Shown here piece by piece: positions 46,301 to 55,803 of a DNA stretch of 64,000 nt. The translations under genes were made by a program, and so were the position numbers. The notes under the pieces are model-generated. The model saw only the letters and a list, made by a program, of their open reading frames with translations. It was not told the origin of the DNA and searched no databases. Within the stretch, counting starts at the first letter, position 1, and each line of letters begins with the position of its first letter. This DNA is from Natronorubrum tibetense GA33 (GTDB taxonomy: Archaea; Halobacteriota; Halobacteria; Halobacteriales; Natrialbaceae): NCBI RefSeq assembly GCF_000383975.1, contig NZ_KB913018.1, forward strand, positions 62,001-126,000, read 5' to 3'.

Positions 46301-49300
46301 GGCTCGTCGATAGAGAACGAGATGTTGATCGCACCCAGGTGGTAGACGCCGGAGTCGAGTTCCACCTCCTGACTGCCGAGTTCGATCAGGTCGCCGGTAT
46401 CCTGATCGGTTGCCTCGAGTTCGATCTCCTCGGTGCCGCTCTCACCGGCCTGGTAGATGCTGCCGATGATGTACAACTCTTCGTCCTCGAGGACTTCGAT
46501 CTCCGAGAGCGATGCGGCGATAACGTCGATGTCAGACGGCGATTCTTCGACACCGATCGTCCCGACGTTGTAGTCGCCCAATGTCAGATCGTAGGTGCCC
46601 GGTTCGTCGAGCTCCGCGGTGATGTTGATCGCGCCCAGGTGGTAGAAGCCCGGTGCGATCTCGACGTCCTCCGCGACGCCGAGTTCGATGAGTTCATCGC
46701 TATCCGTCGGTGTCGCGTTCAACGTAATGTCTTCGGGGCCGTCGACGTTCCCTCCCTGGTAGAGGCTGCCGACGACGGAGAAGTTCTCCCCCGTGGTGAC
46801 GTTCATCTCGGTGACGGAGGCGGCGATAACCTGGATGTCCGATTCGGCTGCTTCGACTTCGATGGATCCCGCAGGTCGATCGCCCAGCTCGAGGGTGTAG
46901 TTGCCCGCCTGGTCATCCTCGAACTCGGCGGTGATGTTGATCGCGCCCAGGTGGTAGAAGCCCGGTGCGATCTCGATGTCCTCTGCAACGCCAAGCTCGA
47001 TGGGGTCGCCGTTTCCGTCCTCAGGCGTCGCGTTCAACGTAACGTCTTCGGGTCCCTCGATATTTCCACCCTGGTAGAGGCTGCCGATGACGTGGAACTC
47101 CTCGCCTGCGACGATCTCGTGCTCGGAAGCGGAGGCGGCGATGACCTGGATATCCGATTCGGCCGCTTCGACTTCGATGGATCCGGCAGGTCGATCGCCC
47201 AACTCGAGGGTGTAGTTGCCCGCCTGATCGTCCTCGAACTCGGCGGTAATGTTGATCGCGCCCAGATGGTAGAAGCCCGGCGAGAGTTCGACGTCCTCCG
47301 CGACGCCGAGTTCGATCGCCTCGCCGTTTCCGTCCTCGGGCGTCGCGTTCAACGTGATATCCTCCGGCCCGTCGACGTTCCCGCCCTGGTAGATGCTGCC
47401 GATGACGTGGAACTCTTCGCCCGCGACGATCTCGTGTTCGGAGGCGGAGGCGGCGATGACCTGGATATCCGATTCGGCTGCTTCGACTTCGATGGATCCC
47501 GCAGGTCGATCGCCCAACTCGAGGGTGTAGTTGCCCGCCTGATCGTCCTCGAACTCGGCGGTAATGTTGATCGCGCCCAGATGGTAGAAGCCCGGTGCGA
47601 TCTCGATGTCCTCTGCAACGCCGAGTTCGATCGCCTCGCCGTTTCCGTCCTCGGGCGTCGCGTTCAACGTAACGTCTTCGGGTCCATCGATATTTCCACC
47701 CTGGTAGAGGCTGCCGATGACGTGAAACTCCTCGCCCGCGACGACCTCGTGCTCGGAGGCGGAGGCGGCGATGACCTGAATGTCCGACTCGGCCGCTTCG
47801 ACTTCGATGGATCCGGCAGGTCGATCACCAAGTTCGAGGGTGTAGTTGCCCGCTTGATCGTCTTCGAACTCGGCAGTGATGTTGATCGCGCCCAGGTGGT
47901 AGAAGCCCGGCGAGAGTTCAATGTCCTCTGCAACGCCGAGCTCGATGGGGTCGCCGTTTCCGTCCTCGGGCGTCGCGTTCAACGTAACGTCTTCGGGTCC
48001 ATCGATATTTCCACCCTGGTAGAGGCTGCCGATGACGTGGAACTCCTCGCCTGCGACGATCTCGTGCTCGGAAGCGGAGGCGGCGATGACCTGGATATCC
48101 GATTCGGCCGCTTCGACTTCGATGGATCCGGCAGGTCGGTCACCGAGTTCGAGGGTGTAGTTGCCCGCCTCGTTGAATGTGTGGGTGATGTTTATCGCGC
48201 CCAGGTGGTAGAAGCCGGGCTCGAGCGACACCTCCTGCGTTCCCACCACGTCGGTCTGTCCGGTTTCGGTGTTCGTCGCCGTAAGTTCGATCTCCTCGGG
48301 GTCGTTGACATTGCCCGCCTGATAGATGCTCCCGATCACGGACGCGTTTTCGCCCTCCACGATTTCGTCGTCCGAGACCGACGCCGCGATCACGTCGATG
48401 TCGGAATAGGTGTACTCGAGCGTCACCGTCTCGACGAGCAAGCCGTCGAGCGTGAGCGTCACGTCCGTATGCTCGCCCGCCGGCGGGAACTCCTCACTCG
48501 AGGGTGTCCAGGACAGTTCGACGCCGTCTCGCTCGATTCCGGGGCCGACCGTGACGTCCGTCTCGTCGACGACCTCGCCGTCGGCGAGCAGACGTACGGT
48601 GTGTTCGCCCTCGGCCCCGGCGTTGTACAGGTCGCCGGTGACGGTGACGGTCTCGCCGTCCTCGGACAGCTCGGTTCGGTCCGTACTGGCTCCGAAGACG
48701 GAGATGTCCGGTCCCTCGTGGACGATGACTTCGCCGGCGTCGCTTCCGCCGACCCGGACGTCGAACGTCCCCACCTCGTCGAACGCGTGCGTGAACTCGA
48801 TCTCGGTGATCTCGCCGGGCCCGAGGTCGACCGTCTTGGTGTCCACGACGTCGCCATCGATCTCGAGGGGGATGGAGAGGGTTCCGCCCTCCTCGCCGAC
48901 GTTTTCGACGGTCGCCGAGACCGTAACGTTGTCTCCTTCGGCGACTTCGTCAGTGTTCAGTGAGACGTCAGTGACGTCCGACACGGGCTGGAGGCCGTCG
49001 TTGAACACGCCGAAGGTGGCAAACTCGGTGACGTTCTCGGCGTAGACGTACTGTTCTGTTGCGTTCACACCCGAATCGTACGACCCGTCCGCCGGCGAGT
49101 TCCAGGTCCCGTCGAACTGCCAGATCTCGAGGGTCGATTCGTCGATGTCGAAAACATCGGAATCGTCGTAGTGGAACCGCAGGTACTCCAGCTGTGGATC
49201 GTCGCCCGCTTCGGAAACGTTCGCGTACATGTCGAACGGGCTCACCTCCGCTGGCAAGTCGTCCGGCTCGGTTGCGGAGTCGATTTCGACGTTCTGGGCG

Positions 49301-52300
49301 GCGAACGAGATCGTCGTCTCCTCGAGGGTGATCGTTTCGAAATCGGTGGTTGCCGACTCACCGACGGAGACGCCGGTGTCGGTGTCGGTCACCGTCACGT
49401 TGGACAGCGCGTTATCCGGGCCGGCGACGGAGAGACCCGTGTCGGCTCCGTCGATGACGACATCCGACAGCGAATTGTTCGTCGGCGTTCCGGTCATCGC
49501 TACTCCCGTCGTGGTGTTACTGATCGTGACGCCCGATACGACGCTGTCTGTGGCTGAACTCGAGACGCTGATGCCGGTTCCAGCGACGTCCTCGACGGTC
49601 AGGTCCGTGACGGTCGTTCCGTCGCCGTAAATCGACAGCCCGCCCTGAGCTCCCGTGACCTGGACGTTCGTGAAGGTGTTGTCGTAGTTGTCGCTCGGCG
49701 CCAGATAGACGGCGCTCGCGGCTCCACCGGTGACGGTCACGTCGGTGAACTCGTTGTTCTCCGAGCGACTCGTGACGCTGACTGCGCGTCCATCGCTGTC
49801 TGCGTACGTAACGTCGGTAAACTCGTTGTGGTCGGCGTTACTGAGCCCAATGGCATCTTCGTCGGTGTCGGTGACAGTCAGCGACTCGAACGTGTTGTGA
49901 CTGGCGGCCGGACCGCCGGAGAGGTCGCCGACGAGATAAATTGCGGTTCCGTGCTCGCCGCTCGCAGTCACGTTCGTCAGCGTGTTTCCGTCGCTCCCGA
50001 CTCGAATGTCGTGCCAGCCGTTGCCGGAAACGTTGACCGTCTCGAACGTGTTGCCGGCGGTTCCCGAACTCTCGAGGTTTAGGCCGTACTGGGAGTTGTC
50101 GTCGACGGTGGCGTCGATGAACGTGTTCCCGGTTCCCCAGGTCTCGATGCCGACGTGGTTCGAGGACACATTCGCCCCAACGATGTCGTTGGAATCTCCA
50201 GCCATATTAATTCCCACGTCGCCGTTGTCGTGTGCAGTGACGTTCGTGAACGAGTTATGGAGAGTCACGTCACCGATCGTAGACCCGGCAGAGATCCCTG
50301 TGTTGTCGTTGTGTCGCGCAGTGAGGTTCGTGAAGGCGTTATTGCTCGCATCGCGAATCACGAAGCCGCCACTGTTGTACTCTGCGACGACGTCGGAAAC
50401 GGTTCCATCGTTGGCCCCGCTGTAGCGAACCCCCTGGCGCCACTCCGTAACTGTCACGTCGCGAACGGTGACATTCGTTAGCGTCTCAGCACTTCCGTTG
50501 ACGTACACGCCGTACTCCCACCCATCACTCGCGTCGTCGATACCCGTGATGGTGTGACCCTGTCCGTCGAACACCACGTCACTCGAGGTAATCTCGATGG
50601 CCGTCGTGTCATCGGTGAGATTTGCATCGAGCAGGTACGTTCCGGGCGCCGAGATGACCGTACTCTCGGTGATCGTCACCGGTTCGTCCTGGTCGACCGA
50701 CACCGACGCCGTGACGTCGTCGTCTTCGCTTCGAACTGTCACGTCACCGCTGCTGGCGTCGTCCGTTTCGGTCTCCCAGGTGAGCGTGGCCGTGTGATTC
50801 TCGTCCGGGTCGAGTGAGAGTTCCTCGAGTTCGTCGACGGTCGAGCCGTCGAACGCCTCGAGGGAAATCGTCTGCGTTCCTGCCTCGGTGCCGGTGTTCT
50901 CGACGGTAACGTCGACCTCGAGTGGCTCGCCGGCGGTGACCGGCGAGTTCGTCTCCGCGACCGACACCGCGAAGTGCGGTGCGTCGTCGGCGGGGTCGGT
51001 CTTCGTCCACGGATCGAATCGGACGTCGGCGCTCACCGAATCACCGGACCCACTCGCTGTGGCTCCGGTATCTGGGTCAGAGACGCCCCCACTCGGGCCG
51101 CTCTCGGCGCCCCACCAGTTCAAACGGGCGTCGACCTCGACGCCACTCGATTCGAGCCCCTCTGGGTTGTCCACGATACTGTTGTGACGCAGGGTCGCGT
51201 TCTCCGCATCGACGTGTATCCCGCGGTCACCGCTGTGGGTCACCGTGTTGTTCGACAGCATCGCGTTACCCGAACCTGCACCGACGTCGATGCCGTCGAC
51301 GACCGATTCCTCGATCGTGTTTCTTTCGACCGTGGCGTTGATTGCGTCACTTAGTCCGATGCCGTTGCCGTAGGTGATGTACGAATAGGTCGGATCGACG
51401 TGTCCGTTGTTCGTGATCGCGTTTCCAACAACCGTCGCTGCTGCGGCCTCGTCAAGGAGAATGCCATCCCGAGCGTTGTCAGCTATTTCGTTGTCGAGAA
51501 TCGTCGCGTTGTATGGTGCATCTCCAGAGGTGAACGCTCCTGGTGGTTCGAGCTGAATGCCCTGGAGACTGTTGTCGGTGATGGTGTTGTCCTCGATCCA
51601 GAGATCCACAGTGTCGCGTCCTGCGGCGATCCCCTGCGTGTTTTCGGAAACGTCGTTCCCTTCGACGACCGTCCGGTCGGCGCGTTCGAGGTAGATTCCG
51701 TCGTCGCTGTTGCCGGAGATCTCGTTGTCACGCACCACCGAATCTTCAGCGTTCCACCGGATCTGGAGTCCGTGGCGGTCGTTGTTTTCGAGCGTGTTCC
51801 CTTCGACGAGCGTCCCATCGGTAGACTGGGCGACGTGGATCCCGTCGCTGTACGAGCCGGTGACCGTGTTATCACGGACGACGTGGTTTTCACCGTGGCG
51901 TTCGAGGTGTATACCGAACGTGTACGCCTGGTCCGTGCCCACCGTGTCGCTCACCGTGTTGTCTCGGACGATACTGTCGGACCCACCGACCAGTTGCACC
52001 CCGTACTGTACGGTCGAGACGTCGTTGTGTTCGATGAGGGATCCAGTCGAGCCCATGTCGATGATGCCACCCTTCCCGCCCTCGATACCGTCGGAAACCG
52101 TGTTGTTCGCGACGATCGTTCCCTCAGTGACTCCGAGTTGAATCGCGGCGACGGTGCCACCGAGTTCGAAGTCCGAAATCTCCACATCCGTCGAATTCGC
52201 GACGATGAGCTGCCCGGCGTCCGGATAACTGGATGGGGTAATCGTCACACCGTCTGCGTCGCGTACGTAGACGAGGTCATCGCCCCCAACAGTGTTGTCA

Positions 52301-53733
52301 TCGAACTCGTGGCGGAAGTGGTCCAGCTCCTGTTCGTTCGTCCCGCTCGACATGGTGACACCGTGAGCGAACTCGTTGTCGCGAACCGTCGCGTCGGTCG
52401 TCGAGGACAGGCTGAGGTCGGACCCATCGCTCGAAATCGTGTTGTTCTCGACGAGGAGCGTATCCCCTCCCGAGGAGATTCCTTGTCCGTTACCGTCGAG
52501 GCGGTTATCGACGATTTCGACCTCGTCGGACGCGCGCATCCAGATGGCGGACGCTGACAGTCCCTCGATGTCGTTGTCGCGAATCTCGATCGAAGAGGCG
52601 TCTCCGAGGTGAATGCCTCGCGAGGTGTTCGTAATCGTGTTCCGTTCGATCAGCGCATCGCTCGAGTAGTCCCGAATGTCGATCGCGATCTGGCCGTCGT
52701 GCTGGATGTCATTGTCGACGACGGTCGTATCCGAAGATTGCCTGAAGCTGATCGCCGGGGAAGAATCGGTGCCAGTATTGTTCGAGATGGTGTTGCCGGA
52801 GACGAGGGTTCCGGATGCGCCGTTCCCTACTCGCTCCCCGATCGCACGAATCGCGTGGTACTCGTTGTCCGTGATCGTGTTGTTCGTGATCTCGATTGCC
52901 TCGTGCGATGAATACTCGTGGAATACGATCCCGTTCTCGGCGTTCGCCGTGAACGTATTCCCGTCGATGACGGTTCCGGTGACCCCTGCGAGGTGGACGC
53001 CGTCGTCGTTCGCCGTCACATTGTTGTCGCGAATTTCGACGCTGCTCGTGTCGGACGCCACGTGGATGCCTCGCGAGAACTCTCGGACATCGAAGCCCTC
53101 GACCGTGACGCTACTGGCGTTGACGAACACGCCGGTAAACGTCTCGTCTTCGGGGGCGAGCGTCACATCTCCGTCCGCGACCAGCGTTATTCCACCACTA
53201 TCGAATCGCAGGTCCTCCTCGTAAGTTCCACTCCCGACACAGATCGTGTCGCCCCACTCGGCGTCATAAATTGCAGACTGAATTGATTCTCCCGCATCGA
53301 CCGTCTGTTCACACGACAGGGAGCTTGTTGACGTCGTCTGCACCTGGTCGAAGTCGCTAGAATCTCCCGACTCGTCCGCCTTTTCGTCGTCCTCCTCCGG
53401 CTCATCCTCCGCTCCATCGTCCTCCTCCGACTCGTCTGACTCATCCGTCGCTTCATCGTCCGCATCAGACTCAGCTACCTCGTCATCTTCCTCCGGATCA
53501 GCCACTTCCTCGCCGTTGTCCCCATCAGTCGACAACAAATTTGCACCCTCCCCGCCGAGATCGGGCGATAACCCCTCCATACCGTCGGCCAATCCACCAT
53601 CATCGGCGACACCGGAGGCGCCCACCGCGCCGACCGGCGCAGCGATCGAGGTCACCATCAATATAGAGAACAAGATGGCGAATAGCTGCGTTCTGCAAAA
53701 TCCGTTGTGTGCACCCGCAAACACCTGAATCAT
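43312..53733 (-). CDS. Giant PGF-anchored surface protein with beta-helices and eleven tandem repeats
   Basis: A 3473-residue exported protein. The signal peptide is at residues 1-37 (AILFSILMVTSIAAPVGAVG), followed by an acidic linker. Residues about 150-900 form a right-handed beta-helix (NosD/pectate-lyase-like; GDTICVGSGTYEEDLRFDSG and many x-x-NTI-x-x-x runs). A CARDB domain follows, then a second beta-helix (about 1020-1500), further CARDB domains (about 1580-1770), eleven repeats of about 103 residues (1776-2906), Ig-like domains and a region ending in a Pro/Asp-rich stalk. The end is SIPGFGLVIALVALLSIALF plus RTRSLRS, the PGF anchor. The high Asp/Glu content and many N-x-T sites suit a glycosylated cell-surface filament or adhesin. 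Confidence 0.88.
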   Translation of the reverse strand: MIQVFAGAHNGFCRTQLFAILFSILMVTSIAAPVGAVGASGVADDGGLADGMEGLSPDLGGEGANLLSTDGDNGEEVADPEEDDEVAESDADDEATDESDESEEDDGAEDEPEEDDEKADESGDSSDFDQVQTTSTSSLSCEQTVDAGESIQSAIYDAEWGDTICVGSGTYEEDLRFDSGGITLVADGDVTLAPEDETFTGVFVNASSVTVEGFDVREFSRGIHVASDTSSVEIRDNNVTANDDGVHLAGVTGTVIDGNTFTANAENGIVFHEYSSHEAIEITNNTITDNEYHAIRAIGERVGNGASGTLVSGNTISNNTGTDSSPAISFRQSSDTTVVDNDIQHDGQIAIDIRDYSSDALIERNTITNTSRGIHLGDASSIEIRDNDIEGLSASAIWMRASDEVEIVDNRLDGNGQGISSGGDTLLVENNTISSDGSDLSLSSTTDATVRDNEFAHGVTMSSGTNEQELDHFRHEFDDNTVGGDDLVYVRDADGVTITPSSYPDAGQLIVANSTDVEISDFELGGTVAAIQLGVTEGTIVANNTVSDGIEGGKGGIIDMGSTGSLIEHNDVSTVQYGVQLVGGSDSIVRDNTVSDTVGTDQAYTFGIHLERHGENHVVRDNTVTGSYSDGIHVAQSTDGTLVEGNTLENNDRHGLQIRWNAEDSVVRDNEISGNSDDGIYLERADRTVVEGNDVSENTQGIAAGRDTVDLWIEDNTITDNSLQGIQLEPPGAFTSGDAPYNATILDNEIADNARDGILLDEAAAATVVGNAITNNGHVDPTYSYITYGNGIGLSDAINATVERNTIEESVVDGIDVGAGSGNAMLSNNTVTHSGDRGIHVDAENATLRHNSIVDNPEGLESSGVEVDARLNWWGAESGPSGGVSDPDTGATASGSGDSVSADVRFDPWTKTDPADDAPHFAVSVAETNSPVTAGEPLEVDVTVENTGTEAGTQTISLEAFDGSTVDELEELSLDPDENHTATLTWETETDDASSGDVTVRSEDDDVTASVSVDQDEPVTITESTVISAPGTYLLDANLTDDTTAIEITSSDVVFDGQGHTITGIDDASDGWEYGVYVNGSAETLTNVTVRDVTVTEWRQGVRYSGANDGTVSDVVAEYNSGGFVIRDASNNAFTNLTARHNDNTGISAGSTIGDVTLHNSFTNVTAHDNGDVGINMAGDSNDIVGANVSSNHVGIETWGTGNTFIDATVDDNSQYGLNLESSGTAGNTFETVNVSGNGWHDIRVGSDGNTLTNVTASGEHGTAIYLVGDLSGGPAASHNTFESLTVTDTDEDAIGLSNADHNEFTDVTYADSDGRAVSVTSRSENNEFTDVTVTGGAASAVYLAPSDNYDNTFTNVQVTGAQGGLSIYGDGTTVTDLTVEDVAGTGISVSSSATDSVVSGVTISNTTTGVAMTGTPTNNSLSDVVIDGADTGLSVAGPDNALSNVTVTDTDTGVSVGESATTDFETITLEETTISFAAQNVEIDSATEPDDLPAEVSPFDMYANVSEAGDDPQLEYLRFHYDDSDVFDIDESTLEIWQFDGTWNSPADGSYDSGVNATEQYVYAENVTEFATFGVFNDGLQPVSDVTDVSLNTDEVAEGDNVTVSATVENVGEEGGTLSIPLEIDGDVVDTKTVDLGPGEITEIEFTHAFDEVGTFDVRVGGSDAGEVIVHEGPDISVFGASTDRTELSEDGETVTVTGDLYNAGAEGEHTVRLLADGEVVDETDVTVGPGIERDGVELSWTPSSEEFPPAGEHTDVTLTLDGLLVETVTLEYTYSDIDVIAASVSDDEIVEGENASVIGSIYQAGNVNDPEEIELTATNTETGQTDVVGTQEVSLEPGFYHLGAINITHTFNEAGNYTLELGDRPAGSIEVEAAESDIQVIAASASEHEIVAGEEFHVIGSLYQGGNIDGPEDVTLNATPEDGNGDPIELGVAEDIELSPGFYHLGAINITAEFEDDQAGNYTLELGDRPAGSIEVEAAESDIQVIAASASEHEVVAGEEFHVIGSLYQGGNIDGPEDVTLNATPEDGNGEAIELGVAEDIEIAPGFYHLGAINITAEFEDDQAGNYTLELGDRPAGSIEVEAAESDIQVIAASASEHEIVAGEEFHVIGSIYQGGNVDGPEDITLNATPEDGNGEAIELGVAEDVELSPGFYHLGAINITAEFEDDQAGNYTLELGDRPAGSIEVEAAESDIQVIAASASEHEIVAGEEFHVIGSLYQGGNIEGPEDVTLNATPEDGNGDPIELGVAEDIEIAPGFYHLGAINITAEFEDDQAGNYTLELGDRPAGSIEVEAAESDIQVIAASVTEMNVTTGENFSVVGSLYQGGNVDGPEDITLNATPTDSDELIELGVAEDVEIAPGFYHLGAINITAELDEPGTYDLTLGDYNVGTIGVEESPSDIDVIAASLSEIEVLEDEELYIIGSIYQAGESGTEEIELEATDQDTGDLIELGSQEVELDSGVYHLGAINISFSIDEPGRYDLTLGGQDAGELEVLEATSDIDVIAASASESEIVEGEEFHVVGSLYQGGTIEGPEDVALNATPEDGNGDPIELGVAEDIELAPGFYHLGAVNITAAIDEPGNYTLELGDRPAGSIEVEAAESDIQVIAASASEHEVVEGEEFHVIGSLYQGGNIDGPEDVTLNATPEDGNGDPIELGVAENIELSPGFYHLGAINITAAIDAPGTYALELGDRPAGSIEVEAAESDIQVIAASASESEIVEGEEFHVIGSLYQGGTIEGPEDVALNATPEDGNGDPIELGVAEDIELAPGFYHLGAVNITAAIDEPGNYTLELGDRPAGFIEVEAAESDIQVVAASASESEIVEGEEFHVIGSIYQGGTIDGPEDIALNATPTDGGETIELGVAGDVELSPGFYHLGAINITAEFDESGTYDLELGDRTAGVIAVEEPVVEPEIVDVQGHSTVVDPRTGGDFVYASEDATVEVDVDSNLEIDEVTVLVTSLETTYSVSTEASHAGGTTWSADVPIADLVDDGRYALSVVAVDERDNGGADDAAETLVIDREEPSMSVTIEDVDNEDATVVVESDAPLADVPDVSADFVDSDDGSTEPADVTMETAADNDTRFTGTLEFDETGNYTVTAAGTDLAGNEGEDTASVVVNTGFTLGDGEIVLDETGTSVAFDVADDAEQAIKTQELFLALSENSVNANLDGGQVGVGFLTAELDSFIDHHLEQGTIEGATISMAIDEDELASGVGADDVVLHHYDEPAGEWNAVDSTVTTIGSDPFVTADVTGFSTYGALVIDEKPPEIQVAESPDGDTVRFTYDDDLSGIDLGSVAISVDGTDVTNDDGTSITSSGAEHSFDADPGESFSVTISVADEAGNDATATTSFTLEDDADSSPSPGPFPSPSPDPDDGTDEDEGDADDNGDADEDDSDNGDTDSKKDADDADDDDTGETDDADDADDTDSTDGEMDDGDAGDDESTGESDDSIPGFGLVIALVALLSIALFRTRSLRS
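45015..48405 (-). repeat. Eleven tandem repeats of about 308 bp inside the surface-protein gene
   Basis: Each unit encodes a CARDB-like domain: SDIQVIAASASE, GEEFHVIGSLYQGGNI, GPEDVTLNATPEDG, GFYHLGAINITAEF and GNYTLELGDRPAGSIEVEA. Units 2-5 and 8-11 are nearly identical at DNA level, while units 1, 6 and 7 are more diverged. That pattern points to repeated duplication or gene conversion among the similar units and makes the copy number likely to vary between strains. Confidence 0.9.
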
Positions 53734-54067
53734 GAAGAATGTCTCCGCCGCTAACCTATAACTTGGCGCTTACCTTGGGGTGGGGGGTAAGGTTACATCG
53801 GGGTAAGTTTGAGAAGAACTGACGTCGGAGTTGAACGAGGAAGCCCTCGGCGGTGACCGCTACAAATCCCACGTCCTCGCCGAATCCGTTGAAAGCGCAC
53901 GCCGCTACGGGGATCGATTCCGTCAGTGACCCACGACTGAAGTCGTGGGCTTCCTCCTTGAATTTCTGTGAGTGCAGTCGTCGCAAACCGGTTACACAGC
54001 AGTAATCTACGTGATTACCCCCGAGTTAGAGATCAGTTTTAGTGGCCGAATTGAATTGTTCGATCAC
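53734..54067 (-). other. Intergenic stretch with TnpB-element hairpin and a transposase-like scrap
   Basis: A 9-bp hairpin CCCACGACT/AGTCGTGGG (53930-53949) followed by GCTTCC is the reverse-oriented element end. On the plus strand just before it a frame reads LNEEALGGDRYKSHVLAESV, then VESARRYGDRFRQ and a stop, a coding-like fragment of unknown origin. About 120 bases separate the hairpin from the next gene. No complete gene is present. Confidence 0.4.
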
Positions 54068-55024
54068 ATGGTACTTCATTTCGGAAAAGCTACAGGCATC
54101 TTCCTGAAGACGATGCCGTTCGTGTTCCTTCGGATGGGCGTCGGACTCTTGCTCGGAATCATTTCGATCCTGTATTTCGGGATCGTCATCTGGCTTGGGA
54201 TGACGCTTCTCGACGCGGGAACGATCTCGGGGTGGATTGCAGGTGTCGGGTTACTACTCGCAATTGTTATCTTCGTCGGTGCGTGGCGACTGGTAAGCAG
54301 GTATGTGTTGTACCTAGTCAAAGCGGGGCATATCGCCGTCATCGCACACATCGTCGACACCGGCGAAGTCCCGTCGAACCAGCTTCAGTACGGCACGAGC
54401 CAAGTCAAAGCGCACTTCAAGGAAGCGAGCGCGCTTTTCGCCGTCGACCAACTGGTGAAAGGAGTCATCAGACAGTTCAACGGGAAGGTCGCCTCGGTCT
54501 CCAACCTAGTTGCGTTCTCTGGAGGGGTGCGCAGTCTCGTCCGACTCGTCGGTCGGGCGATTGCCATTGCCGCCTCTTACATTGACGAGGCGATCATCGC
54601 CTATATGTTCACGACCGAAGAGGAGAATCCCTGGCGAGCTGCCAGAGACGGCGTCGTCCTCTACGGAAAGAACTGGAAACCCGTCCTCGCGTCGACGCTG
54701 GTGATCATCCTCGGACTGTACGCGGCTACATTCGGGCTCTTGTTAGCGCTGACGCCGCTAGCGAGCGTCCTAGGAACTCTCTCGACAACGCTCGAGATCA
54801 CCGGCTGGGTCGTCGTCGGTGGGCTCGTTCTCACCGCTTATACCGGCTTTCTCAATCCGTGGGTGAAGACCGTCGTGATCACTACCTTCCTCGTCGAAGC
54901 ACGCGAGGATACGCCTGACAGTGAGACGATGGATCGGATTGCGGACCGATCCAAGAAGTTCAGAGAGCTGATGAAAAACGCCGAGGAAGATGTTGACGAG
55001 GAGATTTCCGCTCCCGCCCGGTAA
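54068..55024 (+). CDS. Haloarchaeal integral membrane protein
   Basis: About 318 residues with six or more membrane segments (FVFLRMGVGLLLGIISILYF, TISGWIAGVGLLLAIVIFVG, VGRAIAIAASYIDEAIIAYM, VLASTLVIILGLYAATFGLL, TGWVVVGGLVLTAYTGFL) and a charged C-terminal tail (about residues 285-318). The conserved-looking loop YIDEAIIAYMFTTEEENPWR, then AARDGVVLYGKNWKPV, recalls choline-transporter-like (CTL) proteins, but this is weak. ATG at 54068 is chosen because upstream codons of the open frame run into element debris. The gene that follows starts 29 bases after its stop, suggesting an operon. Confidence 0.7.
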   Translation: MVLHFGKATGIFLKTMPFVFLRMGVGLLLGIISILYFGIVIWLGMTLLDAGTISGWIAGVGLLLAIVIFVGAWRLVSRYVLYLVKAGHIAVIAHIVDTGEVPSNQLQYGTSQVKAHFKEASALFAVDQLVKGVIRQFNGKVASVSNLVAFSGGVRSLVRLVGRAIAIAASYIDEAIIAYMFTTEEENPWRAARDGVVLYGKNWKPVLASTLVIILGLYAATFGLLLALTPLASVLGTLSTTLEITGWVVVGGLVLTAYTGFLNPWVKTVVITTFLVEAREDTPDSETMDRIADRSKKFRELMKNAEEDVDEEISAPAR

Positions 55025-55053
55025 CGCCCCGCCGGTGGCTGACTACCCGCCGT

Positions 55054-55419
55054 ATGGGACTCATTGACGACCTGCGCAAGATGAAACGGACGGTCGATCG
55101 CACCGTTGAAGCGGTCGAGGACCCCGACGCCGAACTGTTCCAACAGTGGTTGGCGAGACTCATCGGGGAGTATGTGCGTGGCGAGATCAGTGCCACCGAG
55201 TTCGAACAGGAACTTGCCAAGCATATCGACGATCCGAATGCGGGAATCGAGATTATCGTGGAGGCGTTCACCGACGTCGATGCCGCAACGGCCACCGCGG
55301 TTGCCACCGAGTACCAGTCGCTCAGCGACCTCGAGGACACTGATCAGGCGCGACTCGAGTCCGTCGCAGGCATCGATCCGGTTACGGCGGACCTGCTTCT
55401 CGAGCGGTTGCACCAGTGA
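55054..55419 (+). CDS. Small helical protein with C-terminal HhH-like end
   Basis: A 121-residue soluble, acidic, helical protein. The C-terminal LESVAGIDPVTADLLLERLH resembles a helix-hairpin-helix (nucleic-acid-binding) motif, but the rest is not assigned. It follows the membrane-protein gene by 29 bases. A second copy missing the first 20-odd residues, and some sequence after its stop, recur at 62645-62968 and beyond, with about 85 percent similar residues by eye. Function is unknown. Confidence 0.7.
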   Translation: MGLIDDLRKMKRTVDRTVEAVEDPDAELFQQWLARLIGEYVRGEISATEFEQELAKHIDDPNAGIEIIVEAFTDVDAATATAVATEYQSLSDLEDTDQARLESVAGIDPVTADLLLERLHQ

Positions 55420-55527
55420 GTGACTCGTCCCGTCGGTCGAGCCGCGTCTGCGTCAATCAGCAGGTCGCAGCGAACCGCCTCGGGGTCAAATCTCATGGTC
55501 TGTCAGTGGACTCCCGTTCTAACCGAT

Positions 55528-55803
55528 TTACTTCTCGAAGACTAGGGTTGCTTCTTCCGCGATAGCGTCTCGTTCTTTCTCTATTGCGAGACCTGCTGCT
55601 GCACCCATGGCATTTTCCATGTGTTTCTCAAACTCATTACTTCGAATCTTCAGACCGGCTTGATGGAGATTCGAGCGGATTCTTTGTGTCATCTGTTTAT
55701 CTTCATCGACAGTATCTTCAAGCCGTTTAACGACTTTCTGGGCATCACGAAGCTGTTTGATTCGATCGTTACTACCGTTCTTGGTGTCGGTTGTGTCCGA
55801 CAT
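55528..55803 (-). CDS. Small coiled-coil-like haloarchaeal protein
   Basis: A 91-residue hydrophilic protein, mostly helical (DRIKQLRDAQKVVKRLEDTV, EFEKHMENAMGAAAGLAIEK). There is no signal or membrane segment. The ATG at 55803 is preceded by AT-rich sequence with a TATA-like TTTATATATG about 20-25 bases upstream, typical of leaderless transcripts. The family was not recognised, and no neighbour on the same strand suggests a role. Confidence 0.6.
   Translation of the reverse strand: MSDTTDTKNGSNDRIKQLRDAQKVVKRLEDTVDEDKQMTQRIRSNLHQAGLKIRSNEFEKHMENAMGAAAGLAIEKERDAIAEEATLVFEK

Noticed and set aside
45015-48405. CRISPR array
   Set aside because: Repeat units are about 308 bp, contiguous and in frame with no spacers. 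No cas genes occur in the window.
45412-48963. A 1183-codon open frame on the plus strand across the tandem repeats
   Set aside because: It is the antisense shadow of the surface-protein repeats. GC-rich third positions and repetition keep it open, and its composition (VEARRE-, DDVELLALDDL-type repeats) mirrors the sense codons. The sense gene has signal peptide, domains and anchor.
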